Assembly: GCF_910592395.1 (NCBI RefSeq)
Contig: NC_088314.1
Span: 1,614,001-1,674,000, forward strand
Source: Lineus longissimus
Lineage: Eukaryota; Nemertea; Pilidiophora; Heteronemertea; Lineidae
DNA: 60,000 bases
Direction of reading: 5' to 3'
A program made the translations under genes and the position numbers. Below, piece after piece: positions 10,567-22,621 of this stretch (the first letter of the stretch is position 1; every line of letters begins with the position of its first letter). The notes under the pieces are model-generated. The model searched no databases. It saw only the letters and a list, made by a program, of their open reading frames with translations, and was not told the origin of the DNA.

Positions 10567-13500
10567 TCAGATATATATTAATAATGTTAGAAACCATTTG
10601 CCTCATTTAGAAATACATGTTGGTGGGTGTACTGTGCAATACATATAGTTTAATTCTCGCAATTAGAACATTTCGTCGAAATACTACATTAACTACATGT
10701 ATTTAGAAGTGAAATTCCAGATGTCGTGGTGCAGTAGGTCAATTAGGTTGGACCCAACCTGTAATTTTCATTCCATAGATAGCTCCGTTTACATCAAATC
10801 TGGAAAATGCCTGTTCGGAATTCACTCCAGAGTGAAGACCGTTTGTAATGGCTTCAATCAAGACCGATGCACCACTTGGGATGTGAACTGCGTAAATCAT
10901 TAATCTGACCCACTGTAACATGCAAAGGCTCTCCAGAATATTGAATTAAACCAGCTTTCTTTTGACAACTTATTATTGTGAGTATCTTACACGTAGGGTA
11001 TACGGTGCCTGCATTATACCCATGGACTCCACCGTCAAGAGTCGATATTCACAGAAACCCTCGCAAACGCCCTGCTCTAAGTCTTGGCAACTACTAATAC
11101 ATTTGATTTGATTTATATTTCTGTTTGATCTTTTTTTTAATGTAATTTACTACAAATTGATTCTAAGTAATGAGAACCATTAGCTTTGGTTAAAAGAAGT
11201 TTATAAGTTGTTAGCAAACAGGACATTTAAATTTTTTAACTAAATCTAAGATGTTTTCGGACATGTTTCCAATCAAGTTTTAAAGATGTTCAAAAGCTTT
11301 TTAGCAATGTAAAAAACGCCTACAGATCCAGGGTGACCCACTCGGTTACGAAAAGCATTTATCCTGCGAGGTTTGAACATGATTTGACTGATAACCGACA
11401 AATCATCAAACCGATTTGTATCTTGTCAGTAATAGGTTTTTAATGATCCGACATGTCCCTTCAATCTGTTGCCCTAAGTATCTATAATCAAACTCAATCA
11501 AACAAAATTGGACAGATTAGACAATGCCGAGATTGTCTGATTTTTGTGACCAGAATTCAGACTCAAAGGATTCAAAAACGAACAAAGGATACTTAAGTAG
11601 TATTTGTCTGTCTTCGCCATTCGAAAAGCGTCGATCAACGACAATCATCTGGCGACTCATAACAGCCGATTTCTTTAGGTTTAAAAAAACTTCTAAACAC
11701 TTTTCTTATATAAAATGACATGTATACAAACACGGCACGGTTGAAGGAATTTAAGCTGCTAATTTAACTTCAATATAGGAAGTTTGATAATGCACCAAGT
11801 TTAATATGTGTAAATCTGTATTATTTGACTGTCAACGTTGACAAGGTCGGCGACCGGAACAATTCGGACGCTGATAATCAAATTGACCGGCTTGACCATG
11901 CTAGGAGTCCTTTGTTGAACAAACATTGTTATTATCACAACGTTTTCGGGCGAAATACACCGCTTTAATGGATATTTACGGCGATACTTTTCTTTCAATG
12001 AAGTAATGCGTTGCCGGAAGTCTAAAATGTCACTGCGATTTTCAACTTATATCACATCCCCAGAGTCAACGAGTCAGTTGCTTTATTAGGGTGTACGTTT
12101 GCAGCATCAGCATCTCGGAGCATACATGCACCTTAAGCTGAATTCATGGTCCGTTTCGATGTATATACATGTACGAACAATACAGCCGCCGGTCGCTCGT
12201 CAGAGTACGCCTCGATACGCACGTTCCGCCGTCAAGTAAATAGCCGTGAGCTAGTTTCGGGCTTATTCGACAAATTCTGGCATTCGCCGCAGGCTTGAAA
12301 CTAGGTTGGATTAATCTGTACCGAGTTGGAATGCTTTTTTCGCCACTTCTACAGGTTTTAACCACAATCCTATGTATATTTTTTGCGGTTACATCGATTC
12401 ACAAATGGGGTTTCTTACATTATAAGCTGTAGGCAACAATCTTCACCAGAAACTTGCATTTGTGGACTTTCTTTTGTGGATGCACATGAAGGCGCTAGTT
12501 GGCTGTAACGTTTTCCATTTCAGGGAAGAAAACATTCTCATTGTATTGGTGATACATCGTTGAGTGGTTACAGCGCTATACCACGAAAGTATTTCCCATT
12601 TTTGGTTGAAAACATTTCCCTTATCAAAGAAGTGCAGAAACGTTACTTGCCGCCGGCAATAGCACTCATAGGAATAATACAAATCTAACACATGTCGAAA
12701 TGTTTGCAAAGGTTTGACAACTTCAATCATAACTCGGATTATAATTTGATTTTCAACCGACAAATCTGATTCATATTGGACATGAGGTATTGTATTGGGC
12801 CTGGTCAAATAACGGTGACTACATTATTATTACAAATGAATTATGACGTTGAAGGTAGCCTTTTAAACGTGTAGATGCAGCTAAAACACCACTAATGATG
12901 GACGCTTACACCATGCGTGACGCAATTCAAAATATCAAAACACGAATCATCGATATTTCCCATCCATGTCTGTATCACATCGTTTACCATTATTTGTTTG
13001 CAAAAGGCTAATCGCACCAATACAAAGCTCATGCGAGAATGCTAAAAACAAAATAACCTTTATCCTGTTTCCGTTTCCATCGCATTGCTATCTGAGCTGT
13101 CTGTGCTGTGATGGTGAAGGGCAGAGCTGTAACTGACACTACCCCTTCAGAGACGGAGAGTGATGATAGAACTAGCAAAGCCGATACTGGAGTGAACTTC
13201 GGGCAGAATTCGCAGAGGTTGTTATACGATGTGTTTTTTTGTTAACCTTTCTTTGTTCCATAAGTTGTGGCTTTGATTTGCCTTGAGCGCCTAGGATGAT
13301 CAAGAAGTTAAGCAACAACACTCTTTGAATAATCGACGTGGCTGTTATAATTTGGTTCATTTTGTTTCTTCGACACAACACGCACAATGTTTACATTGAG
13401 TATCGCAATTCACATTTTTTCTGAAAAAAAGGAAATTAGCCTCTAGATTACCAATCCATTCAGATTCCACATCTGATACAACATTTTTGCATCTTTATCT

Positions 13501-15552
13501 CTTACACTTGGAGGAATGAAGAAAAAAACACGGAACAATATTATTCCATTACCATGTACACCTACAGACAGCTCAGTTATTGCTTTTTTTATTGTCTTAG
13601 ATTGATTCTTTCCTCAACAAAGTTGCATTTAACGGGTAACGATGTTTAGTGTTTAGTGCTGGTACTTTTTATTTGAATGCGTGACTGATGGAAGAACGTT
13701 GATGGTGGCAATAATTCTTCGGCACAAATAAGAAAAAAATGAAAAGGCAATACAAATGGGCAATTAGCAGTCAGCAACAGTTGACGAGTGACTGAGGTCA
13801 TAAAGGTCTGTAACCATACGCCTTTCTCCGTCACAAGCTGCTGCGGACATTCTCCTTTGTCGAACCTTGCCGATTTCTTCGACATCTTGGTCCCCTTCCC
13901 TCAGTCATAGACTGCCGTGCGTCGACTCTGACCGTCACTGCACATGGCATGTCATTACCTTGTAAAGTGATGGATTCAAGTCTAGATTGTATCGTTCTAA
14001 ACACGAAGCAGTGCAACCCGCAGGAATGCCGGAATGCCTCCGTGGGTATAACTGGTATTACACATCCAAATCCGACCTTTTCAGCTTTCAGTCCATTATT
14101 ATCAAATCTTATTGCTGTAAACATTTGTAACTGCATGGAAGCGTAATCCACCGTCAGAAGACGGCAACAAAGAGAACATTTCCATAGGAAATCGACCCTA
14201 AAACAAGATCTTACTTCGTTGAACGACACGGGACCCTCTCACGAAAAATACATTAACCGTTTTTTCCTCTCTGTCTTGATCTTGTTCCAGCTTTGATTAA
14301 AATGTAGACAAAGAGCTGGAAGTAGTTTATCCCGGGTCTTTTAGATCGCGTATTAGTCTTGTCTTTGATGATTGGCATTGTGACATGGTCGTGAAGCATT
14401 TGCGTCCTTAACCAGGCTCTTGATATGTTTTTCCTGCTGCATTACCAAAAGGTATACTGTCAAACGAGGCAATCAAATGTAAAAACCATACGTACAAATT
14501 GCAATTTCGTGTAATTTGACTCAGTTCTGCAAAATGGATCTTTGATGTTTATTTTCCATTTGAGAGTTTAGCAAAAATGGTCTCTTGAATGGGATTCTGT
14601 GCATCTTGTTATTTGCTTAGTCGTCGGGAGAGCGTAGTTCGAAGGCGTAATGTTCCAGTGACAAATCCTTCAATATCAAGATGATGGAATAGACGAACAT
14701 TTCATCCGATAAACTCTTATGGGTATACCAAACGTCAGTCCGATGAAAAACGTTTAACTGGCTGGTATATGTTGTCCGAACCCTGTTTGGTCATTTCCAT
14801 TAGAGTCTGATCTAATTGCACCAAGAGACCGACTCGGCAAAGCCCTCCAATTCATATTGTATATGGTATTTAGTAATCATGTCAAATGTAACAAACCGTT
14901 ACGACAACCTTATGTGTCGACGTTCAGCTAAGTCGCTCTCATTAGCGACTATTATGCTTCCTTTCACCTGCACAGCGTATTGACTCATTATCATCGTGAT
15001 CGGATCAAGTATTCATGATATCAGTAGAAGTTAGAGATGTACAAAGTTCCGAGAGAAAATATAACAAATGTAAATGTCCTGTCATGAGATTCAGAGAAGT
15101 ACACTTCGTGTTAGCGGTGTAAGTTTGAAGATGGTTCTATGGTATTTCCTACCAAGCCGTGCCTTATCTAGGAAGCCTTCTAATCCACAGTGTGATACAA
15201 GAAATGCATTGCCTGATGCACTAGCATGACCTGTATGTACATGAATGAACAAAAAAAGGAAATGAAGAGAAAAAATATTTGTGGATACAGGACCGGCATG
15301 ACGATGCAGATGATTAAACAGTTATAGCACGATTCAAGAGCATTTTCCCTCCAAACTACACTTTCAAGTATATATCATATTACGCTTCCATTCCAGAAGT
15401 ACTACGATAGGCCTAACCATACGGATTGAAATCTCATTCGGAAATGTGACCTGGTTCATGTAGCTCAATTGAGACTACTGAGAGGTCATCATCATGAAAC
15501 ACAAGGAAGTTGTTTTTTGATAATAACCGTTGGCCTTCCTTTCTCGTTGCAG

Positions 15553-16660
15553 TAAACGACATTCCCGAGAACCGTCGCCCATCAGATGTAGGACAGGGTG
15601 ACCAGGCAAAGCCGCTGGAGAAACAATCATACGCCTGCTCAGCTGACAACGTCCAGTGTAGCTCCTCAGAGGATGTGAGTGGTCGACGTCTAGACCAGCC
15701 ATCACGGAGTTGTGTCAACCTACGGGGCGGCTACAAAGACGGAGGGGAGACTGTCCAGCGGTATGGAGGTCCGCCCAGGACGCATCTAAGTCCGGACGAC
15801 GCCTTTAACTATTACAGCACGGACGAATACAAGAGTACAGAGAGTCTGAATTACGATGAGGATTATGTAGAGGCTGGTTTCAGGCCGAGATCGAACACAC
15901 AACCTGAGAATAAAGGTGATGAGAATTGCATTGAAAAGTTCAAAATGAGTTACAGAGCTAAAGCGTTGAGTAGTGGGGATGTGTCCTCAGTTGACGAGAT
16001 CCGTAAGTCTCCGAAGAACCAGCGTAGGCGAGCGACGGCCGAGTCCTACAGCTCAGCTACGTTACCATCGAAATTAAATATTAATGATTTAAAGAAACAA
16101 ATGGCAAATGAAGAGCACAGATCGAGTGAGTTTGACATCGTCGGCCAGACCAACAGCGCGCGATATCCCTGGCAACGGGACATAGGAATACAGTGTACAT
16201 TTTTCGACACGGCGCATGTGCACAGCATGAACGGAAATGGGCATACTGTGTCCGTGTCGTCACATGACTCGTTCAACAATTCTGACGCGACCTTTTCGGA
16301 TAACAGCGGAAAGCCTCCGACGCCTGTGCCGAAACCGCGCGTACGGAAAAAGCGAAAAGGAATACTATCACTAGGGCGTCCGAAGTCTATTGGCTCGACT
16401 GATGATATTGAGCACCAAGAAAAGAACACCAAACCAGAGCAAAAGCCGTCAAAGTTTGATATTAAGGGACAGAGACCGCATTCCGTGCACCTGCCAAGCG
16501 AGAAGACACAGGATTATGGTAATTTCACGAGATCTTTCTCGGAAACATTGGAGTTTAACAAGGATAGAATGCGGCGGCGACGGCCGATTATTCCCGCGGC
16601 AGACTTTGAGATGGGGGAACTCCTTCTGAATGGTGATGATGACGACGAGTATGAGAGCAG
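15553..16660 (+). CDS. Large exon of a disordered, Ser- and basic-rich protein
   Basis: This is the only long, unmistakable coding exon in the window. The acceptor is TTTCTCGTTGCAG ending at 15552. The frame starts with TA, completing a split codon (phase 1), and stays open for about 369 codons to the donor GAGAGCAG|GTAGGA, ending in phase 2. The stop at 16662 lies inside the intron, and the open frame left of 15553 is intron read-through. Features in order: an acidic/Tyr-rich part (FNYYSTDEY, NYDEDYVEAGF), a basic kinase-type site NQRRRATAES, a hydrophobic patch RDIGIQCTFFD, a Ser/Asn-rich stretch, a Pro patch KPPTPVPKPR running into KKRKG, then GRPKSIGS, RPHSVHLP, MRRRRP and an acidic run NGDDDDEYES. 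No signal peptide, membrane segment or folded domain is seen. It looks like the cytoplasmic linker of a scaffold or signalling protein. The family is not recognised. The exon is richer in G and C than the flanking DNA. Confidence 0.9.
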
Positions 16661-17451
16661 GTAGGACTGGTTTTAACTTTACAATCTCCATGTTGCGATA
16701 CAGTTAATCCTCACGTATGACATCAAGTATGGTTATTTACAAGATGTGCCATGGTTGAAACTTGGGCTGTTGTCGGGCCCTGTACCTGGTGCCTGTCAGG
16801 CTAATAACCCCGAAAATAATAGTAATCTGTTGTAGTCTCTGATGAACCCCGAAAAGGTCTGCCTTAAATCGTGAAGATGATCAAGTGAACAAATGAACAT
16901 GCTGTCAATGCCTGGAGGGTAATGGCATTTGATATTGTCGTTTTTGGAGTCCTGACTACTAACCGATAGAGCCAAGCCAATAAAAGAATGGAACTAGACT
17001 ACCTTCTTGGACTAGCATCCTTTCAGGTTTCCGTTTTGTAAAGTGTTCATTTATGCTCTGGGGTATATCGAAGACTTCTTACTTCTTATATGTTTCGCCG
17101 ATTATTCTAATATGTAACACTGCTCTATGGTAAGCTCATCTATTATACCAGCCGGAGTAACACAATACTCCTTGTGCCCACAGAGGTGGCTATAACCATA
17201 GAAACGTGTTTCTTTTGCTTGGTTAATACAAACATAACAAAGTGCAGGACGGATGAAAAGAGAAACAATCAATTTTAAACCTGAAGTGAAACAAAGTCGT
17301 TGAACGCAAAACGCGAAACTTGTATGAAAATGTAATTTGCCGCTTCGTTGAGACTCATGCAGAGGCTGCGCATCATTTACGATTCGCACTCCGATTTCAA
17401 CTTTGAAGAGTGAGTTACGGTCTTCTAATGACAACTTCGATTCACTGAACT

Positions 17452-17649
17452 GATGAAGGTTTTCGCACTGGTACCTGTGCGATGATATTAGAAATCCCAG
17501 ATCGGACCTGTGCATAAGGCGGAAATGATGAAGCCGTTTTCAAAGTCGTGGAGACTCGGATAACGACTTCGCGATATCCATTAATGCACAGGTCCGATTC
17601 GATGTTATCGTGAAGATGCGTGCAGAATATCAATACGAAAACGTTCGTC
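17452..17649. repeat. About 200-bp fold-back (inverted-repeat) element
   Basis: The left arm (about 17452-17545) and right arm (about 17554-17649) are imperfect reverse complements with a very short loop. The best block is a perfect 15-bp match: ATCGGACCTGTGCAT at 17501-17515 and its complement at 17584-17598. The outer ends GATGAAGGTTTTCG and CGAAAACGTTCGTC also pair with few mismatches. A smaller stem (AAGTCGT/ACGACTT, 17543-17549 and 17563-17569) lies at the centre. The form suits a foldback MITE. A long hairpin RNA is the other reading, though the arms look too long and diverged for a typical pre-miRNA. Confidence 0.65.
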
Positions 17650-20600
17650 AATTAAATTCAGTAGAGCATATATCACTAAATAACTGTAGTTCTACATCGG
17701 AGATGAGGTCGGAGTGGGAGTGGGGGTCAGAATGTTCCGACTTATAACACACCCATCATCACCAGCTTATCGTGCGATTATGGTCACTCACCAAGCCTGC
17801 AGAATGACATGCTTTTTACGATGGTGGCAGACTACAACTTAAGCCATCCCATCGCAGGGTGCAGTCAAAGGCAGCAAGTCTTTCCAGATCTAGAAGCCCG
17901 TTTTTTATTTGTTATCACCAGATTATTACCTGATTATACGTTAACCCAGCAAGATACAGTGAATTGTGCTCTCTCACTGTTAGTAAACAGAATACTTAGC
18001 TATTTCAGATAGAAGTACAAAGTGACACTGCCATTGATTTATCGTCAAATAAAGGCAAGTGATATTGTCTGGAGATTGGCGTGGCTTACTCACCCGTCAT
18101 TGGTGGTACAGTAGCCCTTTCTTCGCTTCACTCAACTGGTATTATATGACTGGCCTTTCGGAATAAATCTATCCTATTTCACCGAAACACTTTATCGCAT
18201 TGAATCAATCTCAAGAAGATTGGTCATTGGAGAAATCTTCTCTAGGGCTGAGACCTGTCGCCCACAGGGAAAACCTTCGTTACGACCTGTACTTCTATAT
18301 TGACGATTGTCTCAATCTAAGCCTTTGGATGCTACGCACATCCTGAGCATCGTGTGGTAGAGGTAATAATTGCCCGTTGGCTATTCTGATTGCAATGGCT
18401 TAGTACCCATAGTGACATTTTCTCATATCGTTAGCCTAATCGTGCTGTGACTGCAACTCACGGAAAAAAACTAGCTGCCTTGCAACGAGTTGCAGTCTAT
18501 GCAGATATGTTTCGGAGCGCGATGGCAGCCACTTCCTGGCTCAACCATGGCACGTGACTTATGCTACAGATACGTTGTCAACTATAGCAACCGGACTGAT
18601 ATTCAACAACGCCGGCAACGGGGGGAAAGAAATAGAGGAGCCCTCCCCCTAGCGATGGCGCGCTGGTTCCTTCTCAGAATACGCGATTCAGGCTGACGAA
18701 TGCGCAACATCTCTTCACTCTATCAGAGTCTATGGCTTGTTTCGGTTTGAAGAATTTATGTTTCACAGGTGAAATCCCCATTGAATTAGAGCTGAGAGGC
18801 AATTACATCACGGAAGATCTAGGCTGAATTCAAACCACCAGTTGCTCTCAATTTATTCCCAAGTGGAATGTGAAGCTGCCGTGAAAACCATGTTCTAGTG
18901 GTTTTTCTGATGCGATGCTTTGAAATGCTTTACGTTGCATCTTTTGCTTGCGGGAGTGATATCAATATCTCGGATGCTACCTGTTCAACAAAGTGCGGAA
19001 TGAACAAACAAGCGTTGAGACAACGTATCAACAGTGCTATCATTCAACAAAGGTTGATCTGTTGCTGTTTCCTGCCAGACTAGCTCAGCGGATCTGGTAC
19101 TTTGATCACGCGTATGATTTCTCCTGAAGGTGCAGCAAAAGAAGAGTTCAGGAATTGAAAACACGACCTCTCATCATGCACAAGACAAAACTATTCCCAC
19201 AACAATCTTTTAATCAATACCAAATGATAGGACCGAGCTTCTTTACCTCGAATCTACGCTCATACCTCTCCCACGCTCAAGCAATCAGAGCAAGTCTGCA
19301 CTTGTACTTGGTGATAAAGGTGAAATTCGAGAACGACGGCTAGTCTCTACAGCTATGCTTTTCATTCGTTTTGGTCAATTGCTGTGGAGTTCCTTTGGTT
19401 AACTCAATACGGCTGTCGTATCTTCTAGTATTTTTCGCGTATTTTCCCCAACATGGATTACGGTCTGTCCTGATCTAAATACCAAGGTGATCCCTTGGTC
19501 CCGTCTATTTCGCTTCAACATGCGCTGTGTAGCTCTCGACTCGGGTTACATTGCTGCAGTAACCAAGGAAAGCGAGCCTAGTGACAGTCATTTTACGCAG
19601 ATGGCGTCAGAGATATGACATTAGGGGAACAATGCTCTCCGATCACCAACAAACCGATGCTCACTGCTGTGGTGCGGCGTAGATGGCGCAAATAGGAAAG
19701 CTATCACCTCGTCCGAGGAAGCTTCCCGAAGATTGTCTATTTGTCGTCAGTGTCTCATGTAAACATGATCAATCTATTTTAAGTACTCCAATAACCGGCT
19801 GATAATGTTCCTAAATTGAATCAATTTCCCCAGATATGTATGAAGGATGAATACTGCTGCGGGCTAGAAGGGACCTTTGTTTTTCGATTATGATTTATGG
19901 CTGCGGGAATGAAATCTGCATGCTGTCTTTTCGCCCCGCATAACGAGGGTGAGGTTGCACTGATGAACTGTTTGTGGTAGGTTTCCATTGGACGCGATAA
20001 AGTATGTTTCCTTGCGCAGCACCAAATCCACAAAAGCCATCCAACATTGTCTATAGAGCTGGTGATAATGACCTGAGTGAAGGCGTAGAGGTCGATTAGA
20101 TAGCTGTTTGATACCAGTGCAGCTTATAAGTAAGAATACCACATATCGACACCTGAACTTTTTACTTGATCCAGAATAAAGGATACACGGTGACATTCGC
20201 AATTCCACCCCCAACAGTAACTTCAATTACTCTGGACGGTACGCGACAATTCCTACCCCAACGGAATCTCGACTAATCTCGAACTAAGCTTTTTCTGATT
20301 ACGTGGTGTCAGCTGCGATGGTGAAAGGCATTCCATGACTGAAAGACATGTAGGCAGACTAAGCGGACTCGATGCTGATGAGGCGCGATAGGTTCAGACC
20401 AAACTGGCCAGGTTCAAGTGCGATTCTCTATTGATTATCGCATGCTGAATGCATAGTCGAGAAGAGATGACATTGAGATGAAGTCGACAGTACCGAAGGA
20501 AGGGAAGTGTGAATCCCCCTCATGAATAGGAATCGTGTCGAAGTAGGTAGATGTCGATGTGGTCCCTCGATAGGAGCAAAGAGGCTAAGGCTACTGATGA

Positions 20601-20852
20601 TGTCCATATCGTTCTGCCCGGGAATTTACATTAGATTGTTGAATAATGTCTATTTTAATTGACCTCTTAAGAATAGACTGCTCACAGTGATGCGTAGGAG
20701 CCTTACTCTTCTCTTAACCTCAAGGGTCAGTAGCCCTTTGGCCCTGATTGTCTTGTCTTAAGCGGTACGTGGTGAACATCATGAGTGATCAGAATGTACT
20801 GCCAGCCGAGTATTAAAACCCTTGCCATTCCTTTGAATGTGAGTGCCATACA

Positions 20853-21080
20853 GGGCCTTGTGGTTAACCAAGCAATTGGGGCCGGGTTTGATTCCTGAAC
20901 GTAGCTGGGCCGTACCGTATTTTCGGAAGAACCGGCGTGGCTTGCAAGGAATGATACGTGAAACTGAGGTTCCATGTACCTGCTTTTATGTCAACTAAAG
21001 ACTCCACCTGAAGAAACACGAGGAGCTTGCGATAAACTCCTGCTAATGGTCTAAGACCGCGTTTAGGTATGGAATCGAAT
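20853..21080 (+). mobile_element. tRNA-derived SINE-like copy A
   Basis: The left part (GCCTTGTGGTTAACCAAGC, then GCCGGGTTTGATTCCTGA) resembles a tRNA head with a decayed A box and a B box (GGTTTGATTCC). About 50 bp further on it shares GAACCGGCGTGG, then AAGGAA.GATAC and TACCTG, in the same order and spacing with the copy at 34381. Two diverged copies with a shared body and tRNA-like head support a SINE family. Further diverged sequence to about 21080 may belong to the tail. Target-site duplications are not clear. The family name is not assigned. Confidence 0.6.
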
Positions 21081-22477
21081 CGAATCAAACCTGATCTTTT
21101 TCATAATCACTTGGCTTCAGGCTGACTGATACATCTCTACCTACTTCACTTAACACTTGTCCCCAATGCCACCCTTTGGGCATGAAGTCACCATCGACAC
21201 AAAGGTATAAACGGTAAATTGATTTCATTTATTCACTTTTATAGCTCCCCGAGTGGAAGCTTGATATAAGTACCGACACTTAGAAGGATCTCTGGCGCTG
21301 TCAGCACAAGAGGTCCATCATGATGGTGCTTATGTATCGATTTGAGCACCGTTGTGACGTGGTTTTAATGAATATTGTCTTACCTAATACATATGGATCA
21401 AAATCTCCTCGACCCAGTGGTGACTTCGAGCTATAATATCGTTACCCAATCTGCGACGGCCTGATGTAACCGCTCGCGGCGACATATGCGGCTAACCTGG
21501 GACTCTGCTCAGGGGCTCACATCGCTAGGTGGACTTCACCAATCGATAAATGGTCATTTTGGCCAGATAGGTGTCATTAAGTCGGGGTTAGGGATACATT
21601 TCATGTTGGTTTTGGCCATGTACACGTATGGACGTAGCTTCTGTGTAGCTCTCAATGTTCGACGATGGCTTGTTTTGAACTATTGGAAAATTATCGGATC
21701 ATCGGAAAATGAAAGCAAATTCTCGGAAAGCTGATTGCTTTGAAGGACAAGACACGTTTCATTTAAAATAAACTCGTTAGTTCGTGTGGATTTGAACTTT
21801 GGCTTTCGGTTTTGAGTTATTTGGCCTACGAGGATATTGAGGACACCATCGAGGAGCACAGTAACTTTAGTATTCTCTCCTTACAAGTGATTGTAACTGA
21901 GAATGGTCCTCACTAGGATGCGTGTGTCCCGTAGCATGACTTTGAACAAGAGAGAGAAGATCAGGTGAGATATTTCAACGTTAGGTCTAAACGTTAGGTG
22001 GGATCCCCGGCGACGGACCTGAACCCGCATGTCAATTTGCATGATTCTCTATCTTAATACCTCAACAGATTCTAATTTCCTTGTAATGGCGTGCCATTAG
22101 TCTCGAAGCACGACCAGCGGTCTACCCCAATCCTGTATTACAAGTGGCGTTCGTCCCCCAACAAAGCCAATTGTTGCGGTAGAAGACGCCTGGTGTTGAG
22201 ATATGGACACGTCTGGCCGTGATCTTCTGCACAAGTTATGATGAATCAATATACAAGTAATCCTTTCAGACCAGAGATTTATGGTATAAGATACTTGCAA
22301 GAGATTAGAAGGAGTACTAATGTGTTGACCGAGGGTTCCAGTCGCCGTTGGCCTTCGCTGACTGGCTTCTTTGGCGATCTTGCACCGTTGGCTGTTACTG
22401 ACATTTGTGTGTGTTGTCTCATCCGGCGTTATACTGATATCTCAGTTCTTATGATTAGGCTAAGCATTGACAATTCC

Positions 22478-22621
22478 CGCTATCATCTACATAGGAGTTC
22501 TCGCTGTCATCAACATAGAAATTCCCGCTGTCATCTACACAGAACTTCTCGCTGTCATCCACATAGAAGTTTACGCTGTTGTCGACCTAGAAGTTCTCGT
22601 TGTCGTCCGCATCGACACACA
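22478..22621 (+). repeat. 24-bp minisatellite, six units, octapeptide-coding
   Basis: Six tandem 24-bp units of the type CGCTGTCATCTACATAGAAG plus TTCT start at 22478, 22502, 22526, 22550, 22574 and 22598. As 24 is a multiple of three, two frames stay open through the array. One gives octapeptides such as AVINIEIP and AVIYTELL; the other gives His/Arg/Ser-rich units such as CHLHRTSR. Substitutions are spread over all codon positions, and I see no matched exon borders. It is best taken as a non-coding minisatellite that happens to keep frame. Confidence 0.85.

Larger units (their letters stand above)
8919..15552 (+). other. Probable intron, mostly featureless
   Basis: If the microexon is real this is a 6.6-kb phase 1 intron with GTAAGT at its start and a TTGCAG acceptor at its end. 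It holds the small repeats listed at 9208 and 10535. Open frames such as 12443-12808 and 13831-14229 on the minus strand have no recognisable motif or splice context. A strong acceptor ending at 14291 (TTGATCTTGTTCCAG) leads into stops in every frame. Confidence 0.4.
16661..22477 (+). other. Intron, first part
   Basis: This is the start of a 20.7-kb phase 2 intron between the exons at 15553 and 37337. The donor GTAGGA is weaker than consensus. The part up to 22477 contains the fold-back element at 17452 and a SINE-like copy at 20853. No other exon or gene is supported. Minus-strand open frames near 17.1-17.6 and 19.8-20.2 kb have no recognisable content. Confidence 0.5.

Noticed and set aside
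13831-14229. 132-codon minus-strand open frame
   Set aside because: It has no recognisable motif and no paired splice sites, and its length is within chance expectation.
14262-14320. Strong acceptor TTGATCTTGTTCCAG
   Set aside because: All three frames stop within a few codons and no donor follows, so it is probably a decoy site.
15510-15552. Left extension of the main open frame
   Set aside because: This is intron read-through: a clear pyrimidine tract and TTGCAG acceptor end at 15552, and there is no ATG start.
16046-16432. 128-codon minus-strand open frame
   Set aside because: It lies wholly opposite the real exon 15553-16660 and is its shadow.
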